Shown here: one piece after another, positions 1 to 12,000 of the stretch | Layout: every line of letters begins with the position of its first letter | Numbering within the stretch: position 1 is the first letter of the stretch | The notes under the pieces: model-generated | What the model was told of the DNA's origin: nothing | Databases searched by the model: none | What the model saw: only the letters and a program-made list of their open reading frames with translations | Source: Diadema setosum | Taxonomy: Eukaryota; Echinodermata; Echinoidea; Diadematoida; Diadematidae | Length of the DNA: 64,000 bases | Reading direction: 5' to 3' | NCBI RefSeq assembly: GCF_964275005.1 | Contig: NC_092693.1 | Coordinates: 17,675,706-17,739,705, forward strand | Translations under genes and position numbers: made by a program

Positions 1-1375
1 GTACTTACTCGTGAACTCACATATACACACATTCGCACATAGACAAGCTCTCTAAGTTTTCTACCTTTCTTGTTATTTTTCTTCACCAACATGAACAAGC
101 TGAGTACTTTACTAATGTTAAGCAGTAACAATATACTTCGTATACCTAGGATGTGAATGAGACTTAAATCTTTTAACCCAAAGAATGCTGATACATTCAA
201 ATTATCAGAGTCCTCTCTGTTTGGAAATTTTGAGAATGAGAGAGCCATATCACATTGTAGTTCGAGTCACATGAAATCCCATCTAGTTTAGCATACTTTG
301 AGATCAAAAAGAAAAATTGTCAATATATGGAAGTAATATTGTTATCAAGCATTCTATCGTTTGATTTTGTTTTACATTTCTTATTTTGTATTCATATCTT
401 TTCTGTTTGAATGTACTGTGACTGCTTTGTGTTATTCGTTTATACGTTGAACTTGTAAATTCTTTGAATTTTATGCACAGAACTGGTGAAAACACAGCTT
501 ACGCTGAATGCGTCAACCTTCCCGAGTTGAAATAAATGAATGAATGAACGAATATTTCCACTATTCAGTATCTCTTTATAGGGTAGAAAATATACTTTTC
601 TAAAACTTACGTCGTCAAGTGAAGAGCAAATAAATCACTTAAATTAGCGAGAAACTGTATTTTATGTGAAAGTGCATATTCAGACATGAATGATAACTCA
701 ATCGTTTCCAAGATAGTGTCGTTTTAAGATAACCAAACCAAAAAAAGAAAAAGAAAAAGACGTTCACTTCGAAGTTAAACAAATGATTTTAACTTTCATG
801 GCATAAAAGGCATGAACTGAGATAAAATACTTCTAATGGGGATAACGAGAAATAAAAGTATCTTTATTAAACGACTTAGTAATCATGGCTGTGTAATATG
901 GCGATTTTGCCAAATAGAATACAATTTATATTGAATATATCTCTTGCGTGATGAGAGTTTCAAAGTCTTTGTATATATATAGAATGGATGAGCAGATCTT
1001 CAAAAATTCTTAGCTGAGAGCCATATAAGCTGATAGTGATATAATCACTTTAGAACAGTGATTGACAGTGCATATATGAATGTGCACAATACATACAGTT
1101 AGTTTAAGTATACGAATTTATTCGGCACATGTACTCAAATCGTATACAAAACATTCCAATGCATCCCATAACAGAAATTTGTCTACTGTCCCCCTAAATT
1201 TTGTGACTTGAAAACGATTAGAAATTCGTGAAGAGCTTTACTTCCTCTGAAAAAAGGAAGTACATAAAGATGCCTTTCCTAGCTATCCATCTCGTTTTCA
1301 ATCCCACGTCTTAGGCAACACATTACCCATGTTCTGTCGGTGGAAATTAATGAACGAGTTCCATCCACCCAACTG
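1..1375. other. 3' flank of receptor gene 1, no other gene seen
   Basis: AT-rich sequence without a convincing coding exon on either strand. It lies downstream of the minus-strand receptor gene, so its right part probably holds that gene's 3' UTR. TTTATT on the plus strand (AATAAA on the minus strand) occurs at 1117-1122 and 863-868. The short open frame at 304-495 has biased composition and no recognisable motif. Confidence 0.5.
1117..1122 (-). other. candidate polyadenylation signal for receptor gene 1
   Basis: AATAAA on the minus strand, about 250 bp past the stop codon at 1376. The paralogous receptor gene has an AATAAA at almost the same distance (19841-19846). The motif is common in AT-rich DNA, so this is only a candidate. 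Confidence 0.35.
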
Positions 1376-2644
1376 CTATCGAAATATCCTGCCCAACAGC
1401 AGAGTTAGAGTCCTACGAATCAACGGCTGTGCCAGGGCGTAGGCTGCTGGATTGAGCAAGCTGTTGCTGTATGTTATCCACCGGGCTATATCGGCGATAA
1501 CATCGCTCGGTGAAATACTGGAACTCAGAGAAATGCTGTAGATCATGAGGTTTACTCCGTTAGGGAACCAGGTCATGGCGAATACCAGAACGACGAAACT
1601 TAGTGTCCTAATTGCTTTGAGATTTTTACCTGTGAGTTCACCTTGCAGCGCTGGACACTGAGAGTTTTCTCCGAAAATACTCGAGATCAGCTTTACTCGT
1701 TTTGTGTCATTTCGGTGAGATTCATTCTCTATGTTCTTGTCATTATTGTCAAAATGAACGATGCTTATCTGTGAAGGGGGTTCGAATGACGAACTGCACC
1801 TTTCAACCGGCCTTATTTCCCGCTCTTTCGACGATGTTAATCGGGATTCAGTACGGATGATATCTGCATGATCTGCCAGCTCACTTGATATGCTTTTCGT
1901 GTAATTGTCTGGCCTGCTTCTTTCAGTCGAACGAGGGCGTCGTTTTCGCAGTCGAGTTCGAATGTGGAAGTAAATCCGTAGGTACAGGGTCATGATTACC
2001 ATCAGAGGCCCCCAAAAACGCAAACAAAATACAATCGAGCTTGACGCCAGGAATACCGTATAATTCGGTACTGGGATTCCAAATAAACCATCGATACCGT
2101 TAGGATCAACGAAATCCCACACTGCGTTGAGAAAGAACCACAACATGAAGGGTAGTACCCACGTGAGAACGTTGATGATTATTGCCATTCTCCTGCTCTT
2201 CTTGGTGAAGTGAGTTAGGGGATGCAAGGTTGCTATGTAACGGTCGATGGTGATGACGACAACGCCCATCACGGAAATTCCGAGACTCGCGTTTTGAAGT
2301 GTCATGAAGAGAACTCCGAATATTCGTCCAAAGATCCAAGTCCCATAGAGCTCAATGCTTGAGCGAAGCGGCATGATGACAGCACCTACCACTAAATCGG
2401 CTAAAGTCATGTTGAAAATGTAATAATTTTGATAAGTCCACAGCTTTCTTTCGTAAGCGAACGCCATGAGAATCAAACTGTTGGCAAAAGCAGTAAGTGC
2501 TGCAAGAGTCAGCTTGACCAGAAAAACAAAACTTATTGTAAGTTTGAGCTGGTGTTCGTTTGTAACATGTTGTGTAGTGTTCGTGGCGTTTGGTCCCATG
2601 AACTCAACACCGTGGTCTCCTCTTTCCGTCATCTCAATTGACAT
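1376..2644 (-). CDS. class A GPCR, muscarinic/aminergic-like orphan receptor 1
   Basis: Single-exon seven-transmembrane receptor of 422 residues, expected in the plasma membrane coupled to G proteins. Visible class A landmarks: N55 in TM1, LAD with D83 in TM2, DRY at 134-136, W162 in TM4, P213 followed by LYLRIY in TM5, TWFP (W359, P361) in TM6, and NPAAY at 398-402. The N-terminus has possible N-glycosylation sites (NAT at 19-21, NTT at 22-24). The third intracellular loop is long (about 228-343), basic then Ser-rich. TM5-TM7 wording (RTLS, W7.40, NSLLNPAAYAL) resembles muscarinic acetylcholine and histamine H3 receptors. However, position 3.32 is Q117 rather than Asp, 3.25 is G110 rather than Cys, and ECL2 has no Cys, so a classical amine ligand and the usual disulfide are unlikely. 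An in-frame TGA lies two codons before the chosen ATG, which supports the start if there is no 5' intron at that point. Paralogue at 20087-21355. Ligand unknown. Confidence 0.92.
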   Translation of the reverse strand: MSIEMTERGDHGVEFMGPNATNTTQHVTNEHQLKLTISFVFLVKLTLAALTAFANSLILMAFAYERKLWTYQNYYIFNMTLADLVVGAVIMPLRSSIELYGTWIFGRIFGVLFMTLQNASLGISVMGVVVITIDRYIATLHPLTHFTKKSRRMAIIINVLTWVLPFMLWFFLNAVWDFVDPNGIDGLFGIPVPNYTVFLASSSIVFCLRFWGPLMVIMTLYLRIYFHIRTRLRKRRPRSTERSRPDNYTKSISSELADHADIIRTESRLTSSKEREIRPVERCSSSFEPPSQISIVHFDNNDKNIENESHRNDTKRVKLISSIFGENSQCPALQGELTGKNLKAIRTLSFVVLVFAMTWFPNGVNLMIYSISLSSSISPSDVIADIARWITYSNSLLNPAAYALAQPLIRRTLTLLLGRIFR

Positions 2645-4157
2645 TTCTAGTCAGTAAATCAAACAAATATGGAATGAAACATACAGTAGCACCTGTACAT
2701 ATTCAACATGTTAAATGTTTCAATAAATCGAGCAAAATAATGATGTAAAATTAAATCGTTGCAATCTCTGATATACAACATCATGTATCAAGTATATTAC
2801 AAAAATATTAGGCCTGTACGTTTTACAGTAGGCCTATACATGGGACTCTCATATCGCCTGAATGAGCCTTTCCTTCATACGCAAGTTTTGCAGAGATGGA
2901 GACAACCAATCTTATCAATCTATCTCTGAGTCTTACCCTATAATACAAACACAAAATTATGGTCATTATTAGAATGTATACCCTTAGCAGTTTTCACTTA
3001 CCATGCAGATTTCGGACAATATACTTGCTAAGGAACGAGGCGTTTTCAGCAAAGTGTTCCAGCAGTCAGTCAGAACGGAGAAGTATTAGCTTTCAGGGAG
3101 AGATAATGGCAAGATGAAATCATTGGTGCTGTTCTTTTGGAGGCTGCTGTAAATTGACAAGAAAAACTGATATCACAATCACAACCAGATGAGATCTCTG
3201 TTTCTCTGTCTGCCATGCGCATGCGCTTTGTCAGCAGTGTTCTATCGAACAATAATCGTGTAAGTTTATATGCGTTGATTTTGTAACCTGAGAGAGCTAT
3301 AAAATGTCAACGTCATAATGTGCGTGTGCGTGTTTGGGCTTGTGTGTGTGTGTGTGTGTGTTACAAATACATGATATGGGATAAAAATAGAGTCATTCCA
3401 TGCAATACTGAATTGCATGGAACAGATTCGTCTCACAAGGCTGTGTAAATAAATTTTTCTCTGAAAATAATGCATTACACGTAAAATTAGACTTTGAAAT
3501 ATTCCATCTCAAGGGACAGATAGTCCAGTGGTCATTATTCATATGTAACGAAACGAGAACTATCAACAATGTTCAAATTACTCAACGGAAGTTCAGAAAA
3601 TATTTAGTGTCGAATAAATCGCGTATCGTACACCCAGTGGGATTGGATTATAACAGGAAAAAAAATCATTAGTTAAATCGAATTAGATTAAAGCATATCG
3701 GTCTGTCACACATAATAGAATTATGTTGACTGTACAAGTGTAGTTTACCAACAGTCATTGTCTAGAATGATTTTCTGTTAATGTAAATGAACGTCTTTAT
3801 TCCTGGTATACGCAGGCTCGACTAATTATCGAGTATTGTGCACATCGATATACCGTGAAAGTATATACACGTTCCATTTCGAAACAGTAAAAGAAAGAAA
3901 GAAACAAACAAACAAACCGAGCATACTTTCTTGTTATATTGGTAGCATGTCTTGGCCATACCTCATGTGTCGGGAATTCCCCAACATTATTGACAAGGAG
4001 CATCAACCGTCCTGTTTGTTGTCCTGTACCGTCTTTATTTTGTACCTCAAGTTGGATCTGAATTATCTCTGATGCCGCGTTTTGTTGCCCTTGCTTGATT
4101 AGCCCGCCACTCTGACAGTTAGATGACGTCAATGGGTTTCAATTTGCTCAGAATCAT
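2645..4157. other. upstream region of receptor gene 1
   Basis: No coding exon or RNA gene recognised. It should contain the promoter and 5' UTR of the receptor gene, but no convincing TATA box was picked out. A GT microsatellite lies at about 3338-3361. Confidence 0.4.
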
Positions 4158-4457
4158 CAGTGGCGGGTCTCCGGGGTTGGGGCTAGGAGGGGTTGGGGGT
4201 GGGAGAGTTGGGAGGTTAACCACCACTCCCATCTTTTTTGTTTTGTTTTGTTTTCTTGGTGTTTTTTTTTTTCTTAGGCTTGATTTGTTCTTTCTTAGGC
4301 TGTTTTTTTTTTCTTGTCAGGGGATATGGTGAGAGAATTGGCAGCAAAATATGTTCTATTTTGTGCGTGTGTGTGTGTGTGTGTGTGTTTGCCTTTTTAC
4401 TTGTCATGACCTATCGTCATTATCGGTTTTCTTTGCAAAAAGCTAGATCCGCCCCTG
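4158..4457. repeat. short CAGTGGCGG-ended hAT-like nonautonomous element
   Basis: About 300 bp running from CAGTGGCGGGTC to GATCCGCCCCTG, i.e. near-inverted ends. The same ends recur at 13818-14305 and 26299-26415. The interior is low complexity (G-rich, then T-rich, then GT microsatellite at 4363-4388). No coding capacity. No clear 8-bp target duplication was found at this copy, so its assignment rests on the shared ends. Confidence 0.5.
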
Positions 4458-4564
4458 ATCAAAGCCATGGTTAGAAACTCACCACAATGTATACGGTCAT
4501 TTCAGACACCTGCCATCATGCCTTAGTCGATGGTGAATGCTACCGATCCGTTTAATTCTGAATA

Positions 4565-6344
4565 GGTGATCCGAGTATCCTCTCGGATCACCTTCTGTAT
4601 GTGTACTGATTCTTTGTTCTTCTTCTTCTTTTTCTTCTTCTTTCTCCGCAAAAGTTGTGTATCGGTTAGCTCAGAAAGTATTCTTCCTATCAATTTCAAA
4701 CTTATACCATATATGTATCATGTCCCAAAGACGACGGGTCTAATAAAATCATAGTGATCAGTCGACCGTGACGTCACTATGACGTCATTATATGAAAACA
4801 CATTCTCAATCATATCTCATCAATGGAATGGAATTTTTCAATGAAATTTACGTCATTTTACGTCATTTCAAGTTAAGCGCATTCTACTCATATTCTCAAA
4901 ATTCATATTTATCCTTAAAGCGTGCGCGTACGCGCGCGTGGAAATATTTATATGCTCAAATCGAGCTCAAATTTTTTTTGCATACGTTTCAGACGATTTG
5001 GAGCATTTTTTGCAAAATTGAAAAAATTGGACGGGCGCGTACGCGCGCGCACATATACGCACGCACAGCTCTTATGCAATGGAAATTTCCCGTTTTTTTT
5101 TTTTTTTTTACTTTTATCGGATGCCTGAAATGTCAAGGAATATTTCTACCAAGTTTCAAGTCACTCCGATTCAATATGACGTCATACGGGCCCGTCAAAG
5201 TTGAAATTCCGCGCGCGCGTCAATGGCGATATACAGTGCAACTATGCCAAAAAACCGCCAATTTTAAATCCGATTTTACTCGTCAGGATGGACGGTTACC
5301 CACCATTTTCGTTACATATTCTGAAAGCTGATGAGTTGTACATATCATTTCATGGGTTGGCGATGCTGGAAAAGTGATTAAAAGATATCAAATTTCTTAA
5401 TAAAATAAAAGAAGTAAATTTTCAAAATTACGTCATCAAATTTCAAGTTCACTCGAGCGTATCTCACTTATCCTTTGTCAATTTTTACCCAGATTTCAAT
5501 ATGTTGTAGCCTATTAAATGTTCTTTCATTAATGTAATAACAACATTTTGATAAGATGACGGTATCACCCCGTAAAAATGGATTGAAAGTAATCTTGTCA
5601 AATTTAACCAGTTTACGTGTTATCTCTATGGGAGTGTAGTTTTTCTGGAAATGAAAATTGACATGACTATCTTTATGGAGCACTAGCTCACCTATGTTTC
5701 GGTGAATTTCTCCCAGATTTTAATATGTTGTAGCTGAGACTTTGGGCTATCGTAAATGTGCCCTTTATTTTTTCATACGGCATCGGGATTACGTCCAAAA
5801 ACTTGGTTGAAATCAAAGCCTATCTTCGATGTATTTTCATATTTCTTTCTTTCTCCTACTTTCTTTGCAATAACTCAAGAAAAGCATACTCTATCACCAC
5901 CATATTCTGCACATGTTTAGTTCATGTCACGTACATTATTTCTTAAAATAACAACTACTTCATCAGACGCCATCTTGAGTATGTAAATTAGGGTCAAAGG
6001 TCATAAATGTATCATCCTGTATCTTGGTGAATACATGTCCTTTCTTTCCCATATTTTGTACACGTAAAGACCATGTTACAAGGATCATTTCACAAAATAA
6101 CCACTTTTTGCTCAGATGCCATCTTGTCTGTGGAAAGTGGGGTCAAAGGTCAAATATACTTCATTCTGCATCTTCGATAGTGTATACGGAATTCGGTACC
6201 CAAGATGGCAGGTCTGACTCCCTTTTCTAAATGAGAATCCAAACATCACACGGCCAATGTCCCCTCAACACCGATTAAACCTGTATGGTCATGCCTATTT
6301 GGATCAGGACTCAAATCATTGATTTCCAAAAAGATCGGATCACC
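4565..6344. mobile_element. candidate TA-flanked nonautonomous element with GGTGATCCGA ends
   Basis: The left end reads TA then GGTGATCCGA (4563-4574) and the right end TCGGATCACC then TA (6335-6346), a 10-bp inverted match flanked by TA. The left end also forms its own hairpin: GGTGATCCGAG pairs with CTCGGATCACC about 6 bp further on. The interior contains CG-rich tracts with ACGCGCGCG (about 4920-5060 and 5205-5220), many ACGTCA motifs, and a diverged internal duplication around 5890-5990 and 6040-6150 (CCATCTTG...GGTCAAAGGTCA). No transposase is visible. The short inverted ends make the exact limits uncertain. Confidence 0.35.
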
Positions 6345-6659
6345 TAATTTGTCAGTCTTGACAAATTCCAAGTCTAGTTACAGTTACAAATTGTACAGTT
6401 ATAGCAAACTTTCAGTAATGTTAAATGTCTTCTATTCTATTAATACTTCGGACACCCTATTATCTACGATTTATAATGCGATGCACTCAACACTCCTCTG
6501 ACGTATCAATAAAGACGCATGCCCTATTGATTGCAAGTGCTTTGTTATTTTCCCTGAAAGCAATAAACCATAGTCTGGCTTAAAAAGAAAAAAATAAGGT
6601 TTCTGTATTCATCATATTCTATGCCCCGACACAAAATTTCGCTGCAACGACACCATAGC

Positions 6660-7200
6660 AGAGGCGTCTACTAGACGGGGTCATCCACTACGAACTCGAA
6701 ACCCACGAGCTCGACATTGAAAAAAAAAAAAAGGAAAGGAAATATTCATGAGTCATACAGCCCACGAGTCACACAGCCTATGAGTTATACAGCCTACGAG
6801 CTCGACAATGGGCGAAAAAGACCCACCATGCAGCTCGCCACTAATAGGCAACTATATCCAAGTAAGGCCCAGACTATGAGCTCGACACTAGACAAATAAG
6901 GCCCTAAAACTCGACACTTTATATAGGCAAAAAAGGGGCATACGAGACCGACACTGCATATATTAAACCCCGTGATGTAATGTCGTTCTCGTGGGCCTTT
7001 TATTTCTCTTTTTAATTAGCCTGTCGAGCTGTTGTGGGCCTTGTTTGCCTGGTGTCGAACTTATGGGCCTTGTTTTCCTGGTGTCAAGCTCGTGGACCGT
7101 ATAACTCAGGGGCCATGTTCACTTAAAGTCTAGCTCGTGGGCTTTAGGGGACCTGTTACTCGTGGACTGTATGACTCGTAGGCTGTATAATTCGTGAACA
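6660..7200. repeat. foldback repeat built from ~29-bp units
   Basis: The left half (to about 6960) repeats motifs such as CCCACGAGCTCGACA and ATACAGCCTACGAG. The right half carries the same motifs in reverse complement (TGTCGAGCT, CTCGTGGGCC, CTCGTAGGCTGTAT). In the right arm the unit GGGCCTTGTTTGCCTGGTGT recurs after 29 bp. The result is two diverged tandem arrays facing each other around 6960-6975. No coding capacity was seen and the outer ends are not sharply defined. Confidence 0.6.
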
Positions 7201-7482
7201 GACTGAAAAATATGCGGTAGAGCGCGTATCCCCGAGCACAAACAAAAGTGAAAATAATGTAGAGTCGATTCAATTCCAGTAGATTTGTAATTTATTTCCA
7301 TCCAACAAAAATTGAAACAAAATACAAAGAATACGTTACACGAAAAGTGTTTTATAAGTCTTCCACTTTTCACTCCGTGCGATTTCTTCAAGGTTTCTAT
7401 GCATAGAACTATATTTCTGGGGAAACCAAATGTCCGTTAGTCCTCACATATCAAATCTAGTATCCCAGCTCCTTAGCAACCT

Positions 7483-7532
<50 letters not shown>

Positions 7533-8987
7533 CGAACAAAGATAAATATGCTTCTTCACCTTATCTAATTCGCTAATTCATTTATGTGCAATATCATTGC
7601 TTCTTGAAACGTATATGCACCACTTTTAATTTTTTTTCGCGTAATTCCAACAAAACATTCTCTGATTTTGCTTGCTTATCTAACTCATTTTACCAAGGAC
7701 AGGTTTCCTCATTTAATGTAAGACGTGGAAGAACGTGATCCTTCTATAGCAAACTTTCTCAGATCCTGTAAAAAATGTAACAGCCGTGACGCTAAGCGAA
7801 TGTATGAGGAAGCAGGCAATCGAAGAATTTGAAAAACTGACACTCTTCAAACTGTCACCATCTGAATAAAATGTAATGCCATCTATGTTTGAATGCATGA
7901 CATATTGGTTTTTCCTTCTGGGTCATTTTGATATCGATTCTTTCTTGCCTGTCATCAAGGAAGGAGCGCCAATCCCATTAGCTACAGGCGGAGTTGCATT
8001 CTGATTGTCACGAAAGATCTTTGTTGAATAATCAGATCCGATGGTGCCTATTTGATCAATATGATGGAGTTGTTCATTATGCAGCAACCATAAGCGGGTC
8101 TGAGACCAAAACTGCTATAGAGTGAGAACAACTGGTGTTTAGTATTGCAGTGAATGGTGTGTGTGTGTGTGTGTGTGTGTGCGTGCGTGCGTGCGTGTGT
8201 GCGTGTTCACCATGCTTTTAGTTGTATAACTCATAAAAATCTGGTCATCATGTTATCATAATGCTCCGGAGTGCACATACCAATCATGTAACAGAGGAAA
8301 ATATAATTAAGGAATCAAAATGATGAAATTTCACATGACGTCTGACAAGAGTGGATATAATGATAACATCATGCTTATAGGAGAAAGATTTAAGTATAAC
8401 TGTATAGACATAGCTAACTATACAAACAGCTATCACATGACAGGAAAATTTTACGAAATACTTGGAGCAAAATATCGCTTGACGTCTGAAGAGAATCAAC
8501 ATAACTTTATGGTTTCGGGGAAAGATACGCCAGCAGTATAAACTCAACTATATTTCTTCGTCGACCAATCGTATTTGATACACAGCTACGAAATTTGGAG
8601 ACCCCTTTTTCGAAATAGATTTCAGTAGTTATTTCAGTTATTGTAAGAACAGGTTTTGTAGAATTATACCTTGGAATTATAGTAACATCCCCATTTTAAT
8701 TTTGTACAAGTTTCGTAATCACTTATAATCCCTATTCTTATGGCCCCAACATAATTTTACTTAACCCTTCAAACCCCTGATAAAAGGTCGGTCGTTGACA
8801 CTTGTTTTGATTGTCCGTGTGTTTGTTTGTTTGTTGTGTGCGGTTGTTGTTGTTGTTGTTGTTGTTGTTGGTTTGTTTTGTTTTTTTTTTTTGGTAATGT
8901 TCAGTGCGAGGTATAATACGTAACGTACAAAAAAGTACAAATCATATTGGGGAAAACAGCAATCGTCAATAAAGCTGTGAAATAACC
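7201..8987. other. intergenic, microsatellites only
   Basis: No gene seen. It contains a CA microsatellite at about 7484-7529, a GT/GC microsatellite at about 8157-8205 and a GTT tract near 8842-8870. Open frames here are short and without motifs. Confidence 0.5.
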
Positions 8988-9002
8988 AACTTTTCTGCTC
9001 CA

Positions 9003-12000
9003 TGGTAATGTGCCTTTTTGTTTTGGCTCTGTAGAAACTGCTTATTATGTGTTAAAAGAGGCATACAATAGTATTTATAGCCACACAGTGTTCTTTTGCT
9101 CAAAGTTGCTCTTGTTGTTGTTTGCACTTCCAGACCAGGGCTGAGGTTGATTTGAAGCCACTGGTCACCTATCTTGGTGCAATTGCACCCCGCTGTTGTT
9201 TTTGCTCAATCTAGCTTTTTTGTATACTGACTTTTTTTCTGATCATGTTTAAATTCAAAGCAGCAATCAGTGCTTTTTGTTCGTTTCTTTTTATGTTTGT
9301 ACATGTAATGATATTTGATACTTTATATCAAGCAGCTCTATTCCTATATTTTGTTTCAACTACATGTATGTTATCTCCAGGCTACACCATGTTCTACAAT
9401 GCAAGTGCTTCTAGTGTTTGGTTTACGCAACTAGTGATATTATATCATGATTATCCATGGCACTAAAATTGAGTACATTTAATTGTCGAGGTATTCAAGA
9501 TTTTGTAAAAAGAAGAAAGATTTTTCATTACTTAAGATCAATTGACAGTGATATCATTTTTCTTCAAGAGACAAATTCCTCTGTTGAAGATGAAAAATTT
9601 TGGAAACAGCAATGGGGGGAACATGCATGGTTTTCGAGTCATACTTCCAATAGTCGTGGTGTTGCTATTTTGATTCGCAATCATGTTTCACCAGTAACTC
9701 ATTCTTCATATTCTGATCCAAATGGGAGATTTTTGATTAATAATGTCACTAATAATGGTTTATCTCTCTTACTTGTTAATATATATGGACCTAATAATGA
9801 TGACTCTGATTTTTTCCTTGAAGTTTTTGCTAAAGTAGAACAATTTAATTATACATCATTGATATGTGCTGGTGACTTTAATGCTGTGTTGGGCCCTCAA
9901 GATTACCGAGGAGCTAAACAAAGACATTCAAACACAAAAGTTAGTGAAATTATTCAAACTTTGATAGTAGAATACAATTTGTGTGATATTTGGAGACATT
10001 TTCATCCAAATTTAAAACAATATACCAGGCATCAAATAAACCCAAAGGTCCTATCCCGATTACATTTTATTCTTGTTTCAGAGAACTTTGTTAATAACTG
10101 TTTGCAATCAAAAATTATCCCAGGGATTCAATCAGATCACTCTGTGGTTACTTTGAATTTTAAGGATGATCAACCAAAGAAAGGACCTGGTTTTTTGAAA
10201 ACTTAATTGTAATTACTTACATAATGATGCTGAATTTGTAAAACTGATTAAAGAAAAGATAAAAGATTTTAGAATTGATAATAAAGATAGTCAATGTAAT
10301 CCTAATATTATGTGGGATGCTTTTAAATGTACAATAACAGGTGTTTGAATAGAGTACGGTGCCAGGAAAAAGAAAGAAAGGAATGCCACTAAAAATAGGT
10401 TGTTTAGAGAGATAGATGATATTAACATGCAAATAAATAATGACCCTGACAATGTTGTGTTTATTGAACGCCTTGAACATTTGAAAGCTGATTTAAATAA
10501 AATTTTAGAATATGAAACTCAGGGCCTCATTATCCGCTCAAGAATGCGTTGGATTGAAGAAGGAGAAAAAAGTTCCAAATATTTTTGTAATTTAGAGAAA
10601 AGGCATGGGGAGATAAAAACCATTCATAGAATAAAAAATTCTGATGATGAAATGATATCTAACCATAAGAATATATTAAAAGAAATTAATAATTTTTATC
10701 AGAATTTGTATAAAAATCAAGAAGGACAAGACAACAACAGCAAAGATATTTTTTTAGACTCTCTTGAAATACCCAAATTAGAAGAAAATGATAAATTGTT
10801 TTTGGAACAACCTTTCTCTAAAAAAGAAATATATGAAACACTCACCTCAATGAAACACAATAAAACTCCAGGATATGATGGTTTACCGGTGGAGTTTTAT
10901 GTAGTTTTCTGGCCTGATATTTCTGACTTGTTATTGGATTCATTTAATTTTTCATTGGACAGTGGGCTTTTGTCTTCATCACAACGAAACGGTATTATTA
11001 CTCTTCTTCCAAGAAAGATAAAGACCAGATGTATTTAAAAAACTATAGGCCCATATCATTGTTGACTGTGGATTATAAAATTTTGGCAAAGCTTTTGGCA
11101 AATCGATTGAAAAACTGCATTAATGAACTTATTCACTCGGACCAATCTGGTTTTTAAAAGGGACGAAATATTGGAAATAATATTAGACTGATTATGGATT
11201 TATTAGAATATACAGAAAGTCATGACCTCCCTGGTGCCATTCTCTTCTTAGATATACAAAAAGCATTCGATAGTGTCAACCATGAATATTTATTAAGAGT
11301 TCTAAAACGATTTAATTTTGGGGACAAATTTGTTGACTGGATTAAAACTCTTTATTCCAGCCGAAAGAGTTATGTTGTAAATAATGGATTTTTACTAAAG
11401 CTGTTATGATGGAAAGAGGAATCTTTCAAGGTTGTCCTATTTCTCCATATTTGTTTTTATTAGTTATAGAAACACTGGCTTTAGCTGTAAGACAAAATAA
11501 TGATATCAAAGGTATTTCTGTAGAAGGAAAAGAAGTGAAAATATCATTGTTAGCAGACGATTCCACATGTTTTTTAGATGGCTCACTCAGTTCTTTTGAT
11601 CATTTGTTTGATTTGCTTGAAAATTTTGCAGTATGTTCTGGTTGTAAATTAAATATATCTAAGTCGGAGGCAATTTGGGTTGGTGCTAAAAGAGGCTCTC
11701 AAATAAATCCATACTCTGAAAATGGTCTTATTTGGAAAACAGATACTCTCAAAACCCTTGGAGTTGTTTTTTCACTAGATGTCAGCAAAGTTTTTGCTCT
11801 TAACTACAAACCTAAATTGAAATCTATAGAAGCGACCCTAAACTGTTGGCGCGTCAGAAATTTATCCTTGATTGGAAAGATTTGTGTGGTTAAAACCTTA
11901 TTATTACCTCAACTGTTGTATCTTTTTTCAGTATTATGTATAAAGATCCCAAAAAAAATTTTTTCAAAGAGTTAGACAGAATATTTTATAGATTTATTTG

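Noticed and set aside
9245-9466. Hydrophobic 73-residue frame in the LINE leader as a possible ORF1
   Set aside because: It lacks coiled coil, RRM or zinc-knuckle features of ORF1 proteins and overlaps the ORF2 start.
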